A DNA stretch of 64,000 nt. Source: Pseudomonas sp. B21_DOA (lineage in GTDB: Bacteria; Pseudomonadota; Gammaproteobacteria; Pseudomonadales; Pseudomonadaceae). The translations under genes and the position numbers were made by a program. The notes beneath the pieces were generated by a model. It did not search any database. It was not told where the DNA came from and saw only the letters and a list, made by a program, of their open reading frames with translations. The stretch lies in NCBI GenBank assembly GCA_030544685.1, contig CP086683.1, positions 372,001-436,000 on the forward strand, read 5' to 3'. Each line of letters begins with the position of its first letter. The stretch's first letter is position 1. Shown one piece after another: positions 31,701 through 41,618 of this stretch.

Positions 31701-32927
31701 TCAGACGGCAATGCCCTTGCGGCATTGCAATTGGGCGGTGCGCACTCGCGAGAAGGCGCGGCCCAGGCGCAGGAGCATTTCGTCGATGTTGGCTTTGCTG
31801 ACAGTGAGGGCCGGGGTGAAGCGCAGGCAGTCAGGCTGCGCAGCGTTCAATATCAGGCCTTCGTGAAGTGCGGCGTGAACGACGGCGTCGGCGCATTCGG
31901 CGGACAGCGTCAGCCCATAAAACAGGCCTTGGCCGCGCAACTCGCCGTGCCCGTAGCGGTGCGCCAGTCGCGCCAGGCCTTCGCGCAGGTGCTGGCCGCT
32001 GTCGTTGACCTGCTGAAAGAAGCTGCGGTCATGGATGCTGTCGAGCACTACCAGACCGGCCGCCGTGATCAAGGCGTTGCCGTGATGGGTGCCGCTCAGC
32101 TCGCCGATGGCGAAACAGCAGGCCTTGCCTCGCGCCAGTAAGGCCGCCAGCGGCAAGCCGCCGCCGAGGCCTTTGCCGAGCACGACGATATCGGCGCGAA
32201 TGCCGTAGGACTGTTCGGCGAGCAAGGTGCCGCAGCGGCCGATGCCGGTTTGCACTTCGTCGAGAATCAGCAGAATGCCCAGGTCACGACACAGTCGCTC
32301 GACCCCTTTGAGGTAATGCTCGGTCGCCGGAATGACCCCGGCATCGCTCTGGATCGGCTCCAGCATGATTGCTACGGTTTGCGCGTCGACCGCCGCATGC
32401 AGCGCTGGCATGTCATTGAATGGCACTCGATCGACCGTCGCCAGACTGCGGCCATGGCAACCCTGCTGCGACACGATGATCCGCGAGGCGCCGCTGCGAT
32501 GCAGTTGCCCCCATTTGCGCGCCAGTTTGATCGCCGCGTCACAAGCCTCGCTGCCACTGTTGAGCAGGTACGCCTGATCGCTGGACGTGCTGGCGCACAA
32601 ACATTCGGCGAGGCTGAGCATGCCGCGATTATGCAGATTGCAGCCGGGATTGATCAGCGCTTGGGCCTGATTGGCGATGGCTTTGACCAGCGCCGTGGGG
32701 CTGTGGCCAAGGCTGTTGGCGCCGCCAGCCTGGGAAAAGTCGAGGTAGGCGCGATCGTTGCTGTCCCACAGCCAGGAACCCTGGCCCCGAACGAACACTT
32801 GATGCGGTCGCTCGACACCGGGCATCAGGCGTTGGGCATTGAGGTGATCGGTCATAGTGGATGGCCCCGCCTCGAAGGTGAGGTCATCCAGACTTGGCGT
32901 CTGGCGCCGCAAACTGAACAGATTCAT
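31701..32927 (-). CDS. Class III PLP-dependent aminotransferase
   Basis: This 408-residue protein has the fold-type I class III signature: LNSGSEACDAAIKLARKWG, the LDEVQTGIGRCG aspartate block, and the PLP-binding lysine in VLGKGLGGGLPL. It resembles acetylornithine/ornithine-type omega-aminotransferases, but the substrate cannot be told from sequence. It is divergent from the LysR regulator at 33096 with a 168-bp shared spacer, a typical regulator-target pair. Its position near pqq recalls wider pqq loci described in fluorescent pseudomonads. Confidence 0.88.
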   Translation of the reverse strand: MNLFSLRRQTPSLDDLTFEAGPSTMTDHLNAQRLMPGVERPHQVFVRGQGSWLWDSNDRAYLDFSQAGGANSLGHSPTALVKAIANQAQALINPGCNLHNRGMLSLAECLCASTSSDQAYLLNSGSEACDAAIKLARKWGQLHRSGASRIIVSQQGCHGRSLATVDRVPFNDMPALHAAVDAQTVAIMLEPIQSDAGVIPATEHYLKGVERLCRDLGILLILDEVQTGIGRCGTLLAEQSYGIRADIVVLGKGLGGGLPLAALLARGKACCFAIGELSGTHHGNALITAAGLVVLDSIHDRSFFQQVNDSGQHLREGLARLAHRYGHGELRGQGLFYGLTLSAECADAVVHAALHEGLILNAAQPDCLRFTPALTVSKANIDEMLLRLGRAFSRVRTAQLQCRKGIAV

Positions 32928-33095
32928 GCGAAAAAACCTCGCTTGAGGTTTTTGAACTGCCTATGTAAGCACTAACGAAGCAAATGGGATGCATCACGCT
33001 TTCTGGCCCTGTAAGCCTTGTGAATGCGGTTAGACTAGGCGCGCAACCGGCTTCAAGCCATTTCGATTTCCCAGCCATTTCGATAAGCGCTACTT

Positions 33096-34009
33096 ATGGA
33101 TTTCAAGCAACTGCGTTATTTCGTCGCGGTCTACGAAGAAGGCCATGTCGGCCGTGCGGCTGAGCGCTTGTCGATCTCGCAACCGGCGCTGTCGCAACAG
33201 ATCCGACAGCTGGAGCAGAACCTCGACGTCACCCTGTTCGAACGCAGCAGTAAACGCCTGCTGCCGACTCTCGCTGCGCACACGCTGTACAACCACGCGT
33301 TGCCGCTGCTCGATGGCTTGCAGCGGGCGCGCGAGGCATTGGGTAATTTCAAGGGCAGGCGTTGCGCACCCTGGCGATCGGTGTGCTGCAAACGGTGCAC
33401 ACCAGCCTTGTGCCGCAAATGCTCGAGCGTGTGCGCAAGGCGCAGCCACATCTGGTGGTGCAGATCTATGAACTGACCGGACTGGAAATCGAGCGGCGTC
33501 TGCTCAATGGTTCGCTGGACATCGGTATCAGCTATCTGCCACCGCGCCAACCCGGTCTGCACGGGGTGTTGCTGTATGAAGACGAACTGACGCTGGTCAT
33601 CCCGGCCGACCATCCATTGCGCGAGTTCAAGAAAGTCTCGATGCGCCAGGCTGCTGAGCTGCCCATGTTGCTGCTCGGCGAAGAGTTCCAGATCCGGCAG
33701 ATCTGGCAGGCACAACTGACCAGCCTCGGACGACGCCCGCAAGTGCAGGCCGAGCTGAACAATATGTTGGGGATTCTCGATAGCCTGCCGCACACCAGGC
33801 TGGCAACGGTGCTACCGGGACGTTCGCAAAAGGAATACGACGATGAAGATCTGCTGTGGAAACCGCTGAGCGAGCCACGGGTGCCGTTGCAAGTTGGCCT
33901 GGTGTGCCGCGATGTACAACGCCAGCAGGCCTCGTTGGCATTGCTGCGGACATTGCTTGAAGAGGTGATCGATCGCGAAGTGAAGCCGCCCCTCGATCCG
34001 CTCGCCTGA
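33096..34009 (+). CDS. LysR family transcriptional regulator, frameshifted
   Basis: The N-terminal helix-turn-helix is clear ([20 protein letters not shown], then [18 protein letters not shown]). The frame breaks at the G-run 33353-33355; one added G gives [16 protein letters not shown] and a 304-residue protein with the standard LysR substrate-binding domain. It is divergent from the class III aminotransferase, which it may control, and is followed by a short terminator-like hairpin. Confidence 0.85.
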
Positions 34010-34033
34010 AACTTTTCTTCAGGCAAAAGAAAA

Positions 34034-34053
34034 CCCCGCCGAAGCGGGGCTTT
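34034..34053 (+). terminator. Terminator-like hairpin after the LysR gene
   Basis: CCCCGC, a CGAA tetraloop-like spacer region and GCGGGG form a six-bp stem (34034-34049), followed by CTTT. It is weak but correctly placed 24 bp after the stop. Confidence 0.65.
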
Positions 34054-34201
34054 GCAGACTGTTTCCCTGACATCCATTTCACTCCGCCACCCTGGCAGAA
34101 TCCTACGTGTCCGTGTTGTTTACTTTGCGCTTCCTGCGCGACGTCCATGAAATGTAGATTAGCGGTGGATCCAATGTATGCATATGGGAGAACAGCAGCA
34201 C

Positions 34202-34227
34202 GTCACGTAAGCAAATGCTTACATGAC
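34202..34227. repeat. Inverted repeat at the 3' side of the first acyl-CoA dehydrogenase gene
   Basis: GTAAGCA-AA-TGCTTAC (34207-34222) is extended by GTCA and TGAC after one mismatch on each side. It lies 11 bp past the stop of the minus-strand gene and lacks a T-tract. It could be an mRNA-end hairpin. Confidence 0.5.
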
Positions 34228-34237
34228 GTCTACAGGA

Positions 34238-36016
34238 TCAGAACTGTGCGGCATCCAGCAGGAACAGCGACTCGCTACCGGCCTTGACCGACGCGCTCAA
34301 CGAGTGAATACGTGGCAGCAGACGGGCGAAATAGAAGCGTGCGGTACCCAGCTTGCTCGCATAGAAATCATCTTGCGCTTCCTTGCCCAGCGAGGCTTTG
34401 GCCATCAACGCCCACATGTAGGCGTAAGCGGTGTATCCGAACGCTTGCAAATATTCGACCGAGGCCGCGCCGATTTCGTTCGGATTGTTTTTCGCCCGGT
34501 CCAGCAGCCACGCGGTCAGCTCGTCGAGGGTGTCGACGGCATCGTTCAACGGCTTGGTGAACTCGCTCAGATCGGCACTGGCGGTGGCGGTGAAATGACG
34601 GATCTCGTCAGCGAACAATTTGTAGAACGCACCGCCACTGCCAACGATCTTGCGACCCACCAGGTCCAGCGCCTGAATCCCGTTGGTGCCCTCGTAAATC
34701 TGGGTGATGCGCACGTCACGCACCAGTTGCTCCTGGCCCCACTCGCGGATGTAACCGTGGCCGCCGAAAATCTGCTGGCCATGAACGGTGGTTTCCAGAC
34801 CCAGGTCGGTCAGGAAGGCTTTCGCTACCGGCGTCAGCAACGCCACCAGATCTTCCGCACGCTTGCGGGTGGTCGCGTCTTCGCTGAACTTGGCGGTGTC
34901 CAGTTGCATCGCCACATACGTGGAGAACGCACGGCCGCCTTCGTTCGAGGCTTTCATGGTCAGCAGCATGCGTCGCACGTCCGGGTGGACGATGATCGGG
35001 TCAGCAACTTTGTCCTTGTTCTGCGCGCCGGTCGGCGAACGGCTCTGCAGACGATCGCGCGCATATTCAACAGCGTTCTGATAAGAGCGCTCGCCGGTGG
35101 CCAGGCCTTGAATACCAACACCCAGGCGCTCGTAGTTCATCATGGTGAACATCGCGGCCAGGCCTTTGTTCGGTTCGCCGACCAGATAGCCCACCGCTTC
35201 GTCGAAGTTCATCACACAGGTTGCGGAAGCCTGAATGCCCATCTTGTGTTCGATCGATCCGCAGTTGGCCGGGTTACGCGCACCGAGGCTGCCGTCGGCA
35301 TTGACCATGAACTTCGGCACCAGGAACAGCGAAATGCCTTTCGGACCGGCCGGGGCGTCCGGCAGCTTGGCTAGGACCAGATGAATGATGTTTTCGGTGA
35401 GGTCGTGCTCGCCGCCGGTGATGAAGATCTTGGTGCCGCTGACCTTGTAGGAACCGTCGGCCTGAGGTTCGGCTTTGGTGCGAATAATGCCCAGGTCAGT
35501 GCCAGCATGCGGCTCGGTCAGGCACATGGAGCCGGCCCAGATGCCGGCGTACATGTTCGGCAGGTACGCAGCTTTGAGTTCTTCACTGGCGTGAGCGTTG
35601 ATCGACAGGCAGGCGCCGGCGGTCAGCATCGGATACAGACCGAACGCCAGGCTAGCGGAGTTGACCATTTCCTCGACCTGCGCCGACACGGCTTTGGGCA
35701 TGCCCATGCCGCCATAGGCCGGATCACCGCCGACGCCGACCCAGCCGCCTTCGGCATAAGTCTGATAGGCCTGTGGGAAGCCGGCCGGCGTGGTGACGGC
35801 ACCGTCCGCCCAATGGCAACCTTCCTCGTCAGCGGCACGGCTCAGCGGCGCGATGCTTTTGCTGGTGACCTTGCCGGCCTCTTCGAGAATCGCTTCAACG
35901 GTCTCGGCGTCGACGGTCTCGGCCAGCGCCGGCAGCTCGGCCCAGAGTTTGGCGACTTCGAACACTTCATTGAGGACGAAGCGCATATCGCGCAGCGGCG
36001 CTTTGTAGTCAGCCAT
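34238..36016 (-). CDS. Acyl-CoA dehydrogenase (FadE-like) 1
   Basis: This 592-residue protein begins MADYKAPLRDMRFVLNEVFE at ATG 36014-36016. It has the N-terminal extension, middle domain MCLTEPHAGTDLG and C-terminal catalytic block IYEGTNGIQALDL, where the Glu is the likely catalytic base. It is of the large (about 600-residue) acyl-CoA dehydrogenase type that starts fatty-acid beta-oxidation in pseudomonads with FAD and electron-transferring flavoprotein. Two paralogues lie upstream on the same strand, and the set resembles the PA0506-PA0508 group of P. aeruginosa. Confidence 0.92.
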   Translation of the reverse strand: MADYKAPLRDMRFVLNEVFEVAKLWAELPALAETVDAETVEAILEEAGKVTSKSIAPLSRAADEEGCHWADGAVTTPAGFPQAYQTYAEGGWVGVGGDPAYGGMGMPKAVSAQVEEMVNSASLAFGLYPMLTAGACLSINAHASEELKAAYLPNMYAGIWAGSMCLTEPHAGTDLGIIRTKAEPQADGSYKVSGTKIFITGGEHDLTENIIHLVLAKLPDAPAGPKGISLFLVPKFMVNADGSLGARNPANCGSIEHKMGIQASATCVMNFDEAVGYLVGEPNKGLAAMFTMMNYERLGVGIQGLATGERSYQNAVEYARDRLQSRSPTGAQNKDKVADPIIVHPDVRRMLLTMKASNEGGRAFSTYVAMQLDTAKFSEDATTRKRAEDLVALLTPVAKAFLTDLGLETTVHGQQIFGGHGYIREWGQEQLVRDVRITQIYEGTNGIQALDLVGRKIVGSGGAFYKLFADEIRHFTATASADLSEFTKPLNDAVDTLDELTAWLLDRAKNNPNEIGAASVEYLQAFGYTAYAYMWALMAKASLGKEAQDDFYASKLGTARFYFARLLPRIHSLSASVKAGSESLFLLDAAQF

Positions 36017-36171
36017 GGCAAACCTCGCAAGATCTAAACAGGTGGTTCGTGGAATGATGTTCGTTGAGCCGGAGTGTACCTCAACAACTTTTGCGACACA
36101 TAGGGTCAACCGGTGACTGATTTGTTATTTTTAGTCACAGGAAAAAGATCGCCGCGATCTTTCGATCTGCC

Positions 36172-37968
36172 CTACAAAGCAAACGCCTGCGCCGGCAAAT
36201 TCATCAAACAATCACTGCCCGCCTCGATCGCTGCCTGATGCGCAGCCGTACGCGGCAACAAACGCTTGAAGTAGAACTCGCACGTCGCCAGTTTGCCCTT
36301 GAGAAAATCAGCCTCACCCTCGCCCGCCTCCAGCTGTGCCTGCGCAACCAACGCCATGCGCAGCCACAGGTAGCCAAGGATGATGTAGCCGCTGTACATC
36401 AGGTAATCCACCGATGCGGCGCCGACTTCGTCGGGGTTCTTCATGGCGGCCATGCCGACCTTCATGGTCAGGTCGCCCCACTGCTGATTGAGCCCGTTGA
36501 GTTGCGCGACGAAGCTGCCCAACTGCGGATGGTCGGCGTTCGCTGCGCAGAACTTGTGGACGATTTTGGTAAAGCCCCGCAGCAGCTTGCCCTGACTGCC
36601 CAGCACTTTGCGCCCGAGCAAATCCAGCGCCTGAATGCCGTTGGTGCCCTCGTAGATCGGCGCAATCCGGCAATCGCGCACCAGTTGCTCCATGCCCCAC
36701 TCACGAATGAAACCGTGGCCGCCGAACACCTGCATGCCGTGATTGGTCACTTCCAGCCCGGTGTCGGTCATGAAGGCTTTGCAGATTGGCGTGAGGAACG
36801 CCAACAGGTCTTCGGCATCCCGACGCGCCTCGGCATCGCTGCTCAGGTGCGCGGCATCGAGCATCTGTGCGGTGAAGTAGGTCAGCGCCCGATTGCCTTC
36901 GTTGAAGGCTTTCATGGTCAGCAACATGCGCCGCACATCGGGGTGAACGATGATCGGATCGGCAGGTTTTTCCGGGGCCTTCGCGCCGGTCAGCGCGCGC
37001 ATCTGCAGGCGGTCGTTGGCGTACTTGATCGCACCCTGAAAACTCGCCTCGCCCAGACACAGCCCCTGCATGCCGGTGCCGAGTCGCGCGTGGTTCATCA
37101 TGGTGAACATGCAGTTGAGGCCCTTGTTCGGCTCGCCGATCAGGTAACCGGTGGCGGCATCGAAGTTCAGCACGCAGGTGGCCGAAGCCTTGATGCCCAT
37201 CTTGTGCTCGATCGAACCACAGGAAACGCCATTGCGCTCTCCCGCTTCGCCTGTCGCGTCGGGGAGGAACTTGGGCACGATAAACAGGGAAATGCCCTTG
37301 GTTCCGGCCGGTGCGTCCGGCAGCTTGGCCAGGACCAGATGGATGATGTTGTCGCTCAGGTCATGCTCGCCGGCAGAAATGAAGATCTTGCTGCCGGTGA
37401 TCGCGTAGCTGCCGTCGGCCCGTGGCACCGCGCGGGTCTTGATGATGCCCAGATCAGTGCCGCAGTGCGCTTCGGTCAGGCACATGGTGCCGGTCCACTG
37501 ACCAGCGGTGAGTTTGCTCAGGTAAGTGTCTTTCTGCTCGGCGGTACCGTGGGCGTGGATCGCCGACATCGCGCCGTGAGTCAGGCCCGGGTACATACCC
37601 CAGGACGTGTTACTGGAACCGACCATCTCGCTGATCACCAGTCCCAGCGAGCTCGGCAGCCCTTGACCACCGTAAGCCGGATCAGCCGCCAAACCGTGCC
37701 AGCCGCCCTCGACATATTGTGCGAAGGCCTGCTTGAAGCCTGTAGGCGTTGTTACCACGCCGTTGTCGAAATGGCAGCCCTCTTCATCGCCGCTGCGATT
37801 GAGCGGGGCCAGCACGTTCTCGCAGAACTTCGCGCCTTCTTCGAGGATCGCGCTGATCATGTCCGGGCTGGCGTCATGCGCGCCGAGATTGGCGTAACTG
37901 GTGTGGAAGTCGAAGACGTGATCGATCAGAAAGCGCATGTCGCGCAGGGGAGCTTTGTACTCAGGCAT
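36172..37968 (-). CDS. Acyl-CoA dehydrogenase (FadE-like) 2
   Basis: This 598-residue paralogue begins MPEYKAPLRDMRFLIDHVFD at ATG 37966-37968. It has MCLTEAHCGTDLG in the middle domain and [20 protein letters not shown] at the catalytic site. The flavin and acyl-CoA pockets look intact. It is 155 bp upstream of paralogue 1, so each may have its own promoter. Chain-length preference cannot be read from sequence. Confidence 0.92.
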   Translation of the reverse strand: MPEYKAPLRDMRFLIDHVFDFHTSYANLGAHDASPDMISAILEEGAKFCENVLAPLNRSGDEEGCHFDNGVVTTPTGFKQAFAQYVEGGWHGLAADPAYGGQGLPSSLGLVISEMVGSSNTSWGMYPGLTHGAMSAIHAHGTAEQKDTYLSKLTAGQWTGTMCLTEAHCGTDLGIIKTRAVPRADGSYAITGSKIFISAGEHDLSDNIIHLVLAKLPDAPAGTKGISLFIVPKFLPDATGEAGERNGVSCGSIEHKMGIKASATCVLNFDAATGYLIGEPNKGLNCMFTMMNHARLGTGMQGLCLGEASFQGAIKYANDRLQMRALTGAKAPEKPADPIIVHPDVRRMLLTMKAFNEGNRALTYFTAQMLDAAHLSSDAEARRDAEDLLAFLTPICKAFMTDTGLEVTNHGMQVFGGHGFIREWGMEQLVRDCRIAPIYEGTNGIQALDLLGRKVLGSQGKLLRGFTKIVHKFCAANADHPQLGSFVAQLNGLNQQWGDLTMKVGMAAMKNPDEVGAASVDYLMYSGYIILGYLWLRMALVAQAQLEAGEGEADFLKGKLATCEFYFKRLLPRTAAHQAAIEAGSDCLMNLPAQAFAL

Positions 37969-38058
37969 GGTGGCTTCTCCGTCAGCAGATTTGTTCAACC
38001 TACTGCTGGCTACCACGCGCGACAATCAATGTGCGGGCGCTGAATGCGCCGTCATCAC

Positions 38059-39369
38059 TCAACCCGCAGCGGTATCCATGCGCACCGCGCCACGGCGGTT
38101 CTGCCCGAACGCCATGACGCAGTTACGCCCGGCGCCCTTGGCGCTATACAACGCCTGGTCGGCGGACTTGAGCACTTCTTCCGGAGTGCGCTGCTCGACG
38201 CGTTCGGCGACGCCGATGCTCACCGTCACCGACACCGCCGAAGCCCCGGAACCGCTGCGGCGCTGGCGACCTTGCTGATCATCCTGCGGGCGGTTTTCCT
38301 GGTTGCGCAACTGAATGCTGTAGGAGGCGATCGATTCGCGGATCACTTCCAGGTGCGGCATGCATTCCTCAAGGGTTTTGCCTGCAAACACCAAGGCAAA
38401 TTCCTCACCGCCGTAGCGATACGCCCTACCACCACCGCTGATTTTCGACAGTTTGCTGGCGACCAGCCGCAGGACCTGATCACCGACGTCGTGGCCGTGG
38501 GTGTCGTTGAATTTCTTGAAGTGATCGACGTCGCTCATCGCCAGCACATAGTTGCGCCCCAGTCGCTGCATGCGTTCGTTGAGCGCACGTCGTCCCGGCA
38601 GGCCGGTGAGCTCGTCGCGGAAGGCCATTTGATAGGCCTCATGCGCAACCGCCGCTGCGATCATGAGCATTACCTGACTGCACATGATGTTCAGGGTGAA
38701 CGGCAGAATGAAAGTCTTCGGCAACATCCAGAAGACCCCGAGCAAGCCGACCAGTTGCGCCGCGTGCAGCGGGCGCGGGTTACGCCAGTATTGCCAGGCC
38801 AGGAGCAGGAAGGCCGAGATGAACACCGGATAGGACAACTGGATCAGACTCATCCACGCGCCGTGCAGCGCCGGCCAGCGGATCTCCGACAACCACAGCA
38901 GCAGCGCCTGTGGGTAACTTTGCTCCAGCCCCAGCGCCACGCTGCCAAACGCTAGCAGCACAGCGAACCGCGCGACCATGTCCTGAAACAGATGCGTACG
39001 CTCTTGCCACGCTGCGAACAGCCCGAACAACAATGGCAGCAACAGGCAGACCAGATGGAAAACCACCGCAGCGTCTTCTCGGACTTTGCCGTTGTCGCGG
39101 TAAAAGTCGGTCTGGGTATCGAGCAGAAAATAGGCGATGTAAACCGTGAGCATCAGAAACAGTTCGCGCTGTCGTCGGTACACCGCGCAGTACGCCCCGC
39201 CGAGCAACAGAACCAGGGTCGGCAAGACATTGAACAGGGACGTGAAAAACACGCTGAGGTCTTTGACGTACGCAGCCGCCAGCCCCGCAAGCAATAACAG
39301 CAGTGATGGCAGGAAATGGCTGAAACGTACAGCGGAAGAACGCGGCAAGGGTAAGCTCCGACCCGTCAT
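38059..39369 (-). CDS. Membrane diguanylate cyclase (GGDEF protein)
   Basis: This 436-residue protein starts at ATG 39369 (MTGRSLPLPRSS). The N-terminal half has about seven or eight hydrophobic helices, and the C-terminal GGDEF domain has an intact GGEEF active site (about 320-324). The RxxD inhibitory I-site position reads SGGG, so product feedback inhibition is probably absent. It sits between two acyl-CoA dehydrogenase genes on the same strand. A membrane sensor domain controlling c-di-GMP synthesis is the natural reading; the signal is unknown. Confidence 0.88.
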   Translation of the reverse strand: MTGRSLPLPRSSAVRFSHFLPSLLLLLAGLAAAYVKDLSVFFTSLFNVLPTLVLLLGGAYCAVYRRQRELFLMLTVYIAYFLLDTQTDFYRDNGKVREDAAVVFHLVCLLLPLLFGLFAAWQERTHLFQDMVARFAVLLAFGSVALGLEQSYPQALLLWLSEIRWPALHGAWMSLIQLSYPVFISAFLLLAWQYWRNPRPLHAAQLVGLLGVFWMLPKTFILPFTLNIMCSQVMLMIAAAVAHEAYQMAFRDELTGLPGRRALNERMQRLGRNYVLAMSDVDHFKKFNDTHGHDVGDQVLRLVASKLSKISGGGRAYRYGGEEFALVFAGKTLEECMPHLEVIRESIASYSIQLRNQENRPQDDQQGRQRRSGSGASAVSVTVSIGVAERVEQRTPEEVLKSADQALYSAKGAGRNCVMAFGQNRRGAVRMDTAAG

Positions 39370-39483
39370 AGCAAAGAGATGGCATTGTGCCTGCAAAGTG
39401 CGGCCAAGCCCACACAATGTGATCCAGATCACACACGGTCTCTATAACGGCCGGAAGCTCGACTATCTGAGCGATCCGCCAAC

Positions 39484-39519
39484 AAAAAAACCGCTGCCCC
39501 TAACGGGAGCAGCGGTTTT
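39484..39519 (-). terminator. Intrinsic terminator of acyl-CoA dehydrogenase 3
   Basis: AACCGCTGC and GCAGCGGTT pair, with an additional CCC/GGG extension after a one-base bulge, and the plus-strand A-run at 39484-39490 gives a T-tract on the minus strand. It follows the stop at 39539 by about 20 bp. Confidence 0.85.
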
Positions 39520-39538
39520 CGTCAGACTGCGTCGAAGC

Positions 39539-41343
39539 TTAGTAGCCCAGCGCGAAGTCTTCTTCTTTCATGTCCATCAGGTTGCCAGCGCCCGACAGCA
39601 TAGTGGCCACGTGTGTGCGGGTACGCGGCAGGATGCGCTGGAAGTAGAAGCGCGCGGTCTGCAGCTTGGCGGTGTAGAACGCCTCGTCGGTGGTGCCGGC
39701 AGCCAGTTTTTCCGCAGCCAGACGTGCCATGTCCGCCCAGAAGTAGGCCAGGCAGGCATAACCGGAGTACATCAGGTAGTCCACGGAGGCCGCGCCGACT
39801 TCTTCGCGATCTTTCATGGCAGCCATACCGACCTTCATGGTCAGCTCGCCCCATTCCTTGTTCAGTGCAGCCAGCGGCGCGACGAATTCCTGGACGGCTT
39901 CGTTGCCTTCGTTGTTCTGGCAGAACTTGTGGACGATCTTGGTGAAGCCTTTCAGAGCTTCGCCTTGAGTCATCAGCACTTTACGGCCGAGCAGGTCCAG
40001 AGCCTGGATGCCGGTGGTGCCTTCGTACAGCATCGAAATGCGGCTATCGCGAACGTTCTGCTCCATGCCCCACTCGGCGATGAAGCCGTGGCCGCCGTAG
40101 ATCTGCACACCGTGGTTGGCGGCTTCGAAACCGACTTCGGTCATGAACGCTTTGGCGATCGGGGTCATGAACGCCAGCAGTGCGTCGGCCTTCTTCTTAG
40201 CTTCTTCATCGACGCCGTATTTGACGATGTCGACCTGTTTGGCGGTGAAGTAGACCATCGCGCGGTTGCCTTCGGCGAACGCCTTCATGGTCAACAGCAT
40301 GCGGCGCACGTCAGGGTGAACGATGATCGGGTCAGCGGCTTTGTCCGGCGCTTTCGGGCCAGTCAGCGAACGCATTTGCAGGCGATCGCGAGCGTACTTC
40401 AGACCGCCCTGGAAGCCGATTTCGGCGTGAGCCAGACCTTGCAGCGCGGTACCGAGACGGGCGGTGTTCATAAAGGTGAACATGCAGTTCAGACCTTTGT
40501 TCGCCGGGCCGATCAGGTAACCGGTGGCGCCGTCGAAGTTCATCACGCAGGTGGCGTTGCCGTGGATGCCCATCTTGTGTTCCAGCGAACCGCAGCTCAC
40601 TGCGTTGCGCGCGCCAATGGTGCCATCGGCGTTTGGCAGGAACTTTGGAACGATGAACAGCGAGATGCCTTTGGTGCCAGCCGGAGCATCCGGCAGGCGG
40701 GCCAGTACGATGTGGACGATGTTGTCGGCCATGTCGTGTTCACCGGCCGAGATGAAGATCTTGGTGCCGGAAACTTTGTAGGAACCGTCGGCCTGAGGCT
40801 CGGCCTTGGTGCGCAGCATGCCCAGGTCGGTGCCGCAGTGCGGTTCGGTCAGGCACATGGTGCCGGTCCATTCGCCGGAGACCAGTTTGGTCAGATAGGC
40901 TTCCTGCTGCTCAGGGGTGCCGTGCTCGGAGATCGTGTTCATCGCGCCGTGCGACAGGCCTGGGTACATGCCCCACGACCAGTTGGCTTCGCCGACCATT
41001 TCGCTGACCGCCAGACCCAGCGACTCAGGCAGGCCCTGACCGCCATGCTCAACGTCGTGCGCCAGACTTGGCCAGCCGCCTTCGACGAATTGCTTGTACG
41101 CCTCTTTGAAGCCAGTCGGGGTTTTCACGCCGGACTCGCTCCAGGTGCAACCTTCCAGATCGCCCACGCGGTTCAGCGGCGCCAGTACCTGCTCACAAAA
41201 CTTGGCGCCTTCCTCGAGGATGGCGTCAACCATGTCCGGCGTGGCGTCTGCGCACGCTGGCAGGCTCTGATAGTGCGCTTCGTAGCCGAGCAGCTCGTCA
41301 CGAACGAAGCGAATATCACGCAAGGGGCCTTGTAGTCAGGCAT
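39539..41343 (-). CDS. Acyl-CoA dehydrogenase (FadE-like) 3, frameshifted near its start
   Basis: The expected start is ATG 41341-41343 (MPDYKAP). The frame is lost at the G-run 41324-41327 (a C-run in the coding strand). One added base gives [20 protein letters not shown] and a 601-residue protein parallel to its two paralogues. [13 protein letters not shown] and [19 protein letters not shown] are present. A caller without correction would truncate it to start MRDIRF. It is preceded by a PsrA-like box. Confidence 0.9.
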
Positions 41344-41417
41344 AGCGATAAACCTCTGCTGATGTAACCGGGAATGAACGACCGTGTTGAGTTGTTGTGA
41401 CGGTCAAACAGTTGTTT

Positions 41418-41431
41418 GAAACATACGTTTA
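41418..41431. promoter_or_regulatory. PsrA-like operator upstream of acyl-CoA dehydrogenase 3
   Basis: GAAAC-ATAC-GTTTA matches the pseudomonad PsrA consensus (G/C)AAAC-N2-4-GTTT(G/C) at all but the last base. It lies about 75 bp before the start. PsrA represses beta-oxidation genes and is released by long-chain fatty acids. Confidence 0.5.
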
Positions 41432-41569
41432 CGCCGAAATCTTGTCAAGCGTCGTTCTTTTGCCGTTCGGCATCATCTTTCCCAAATGCCGAAAACGATA
41501 AAACGCCGAGACTTCACCAAGTCACGGGACGTTGAAGGAAAGATTAGTTGAGCAAGAAGGACTTAAACG

Positions 41570-41597
41570 AAAAACGCCGCGACAGGGCGCGGCGTTT
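41570..41597 (-). terminator. Intrinsic terminator downstream of the small rod-like protein gene
   Basis: AAACGCCGCG (41572-41581) pairs with CGCGGCGTTT (41588-41597), and the A-run on the plus strand provides a T-tract for minus-strand transcription. It may end the whole bioBFHCD-rod-like-protein transcript. Confidence 0.8.
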
Positions 41598-41618
41598 CGG
41601 GATCTAGAACAAACTCAT

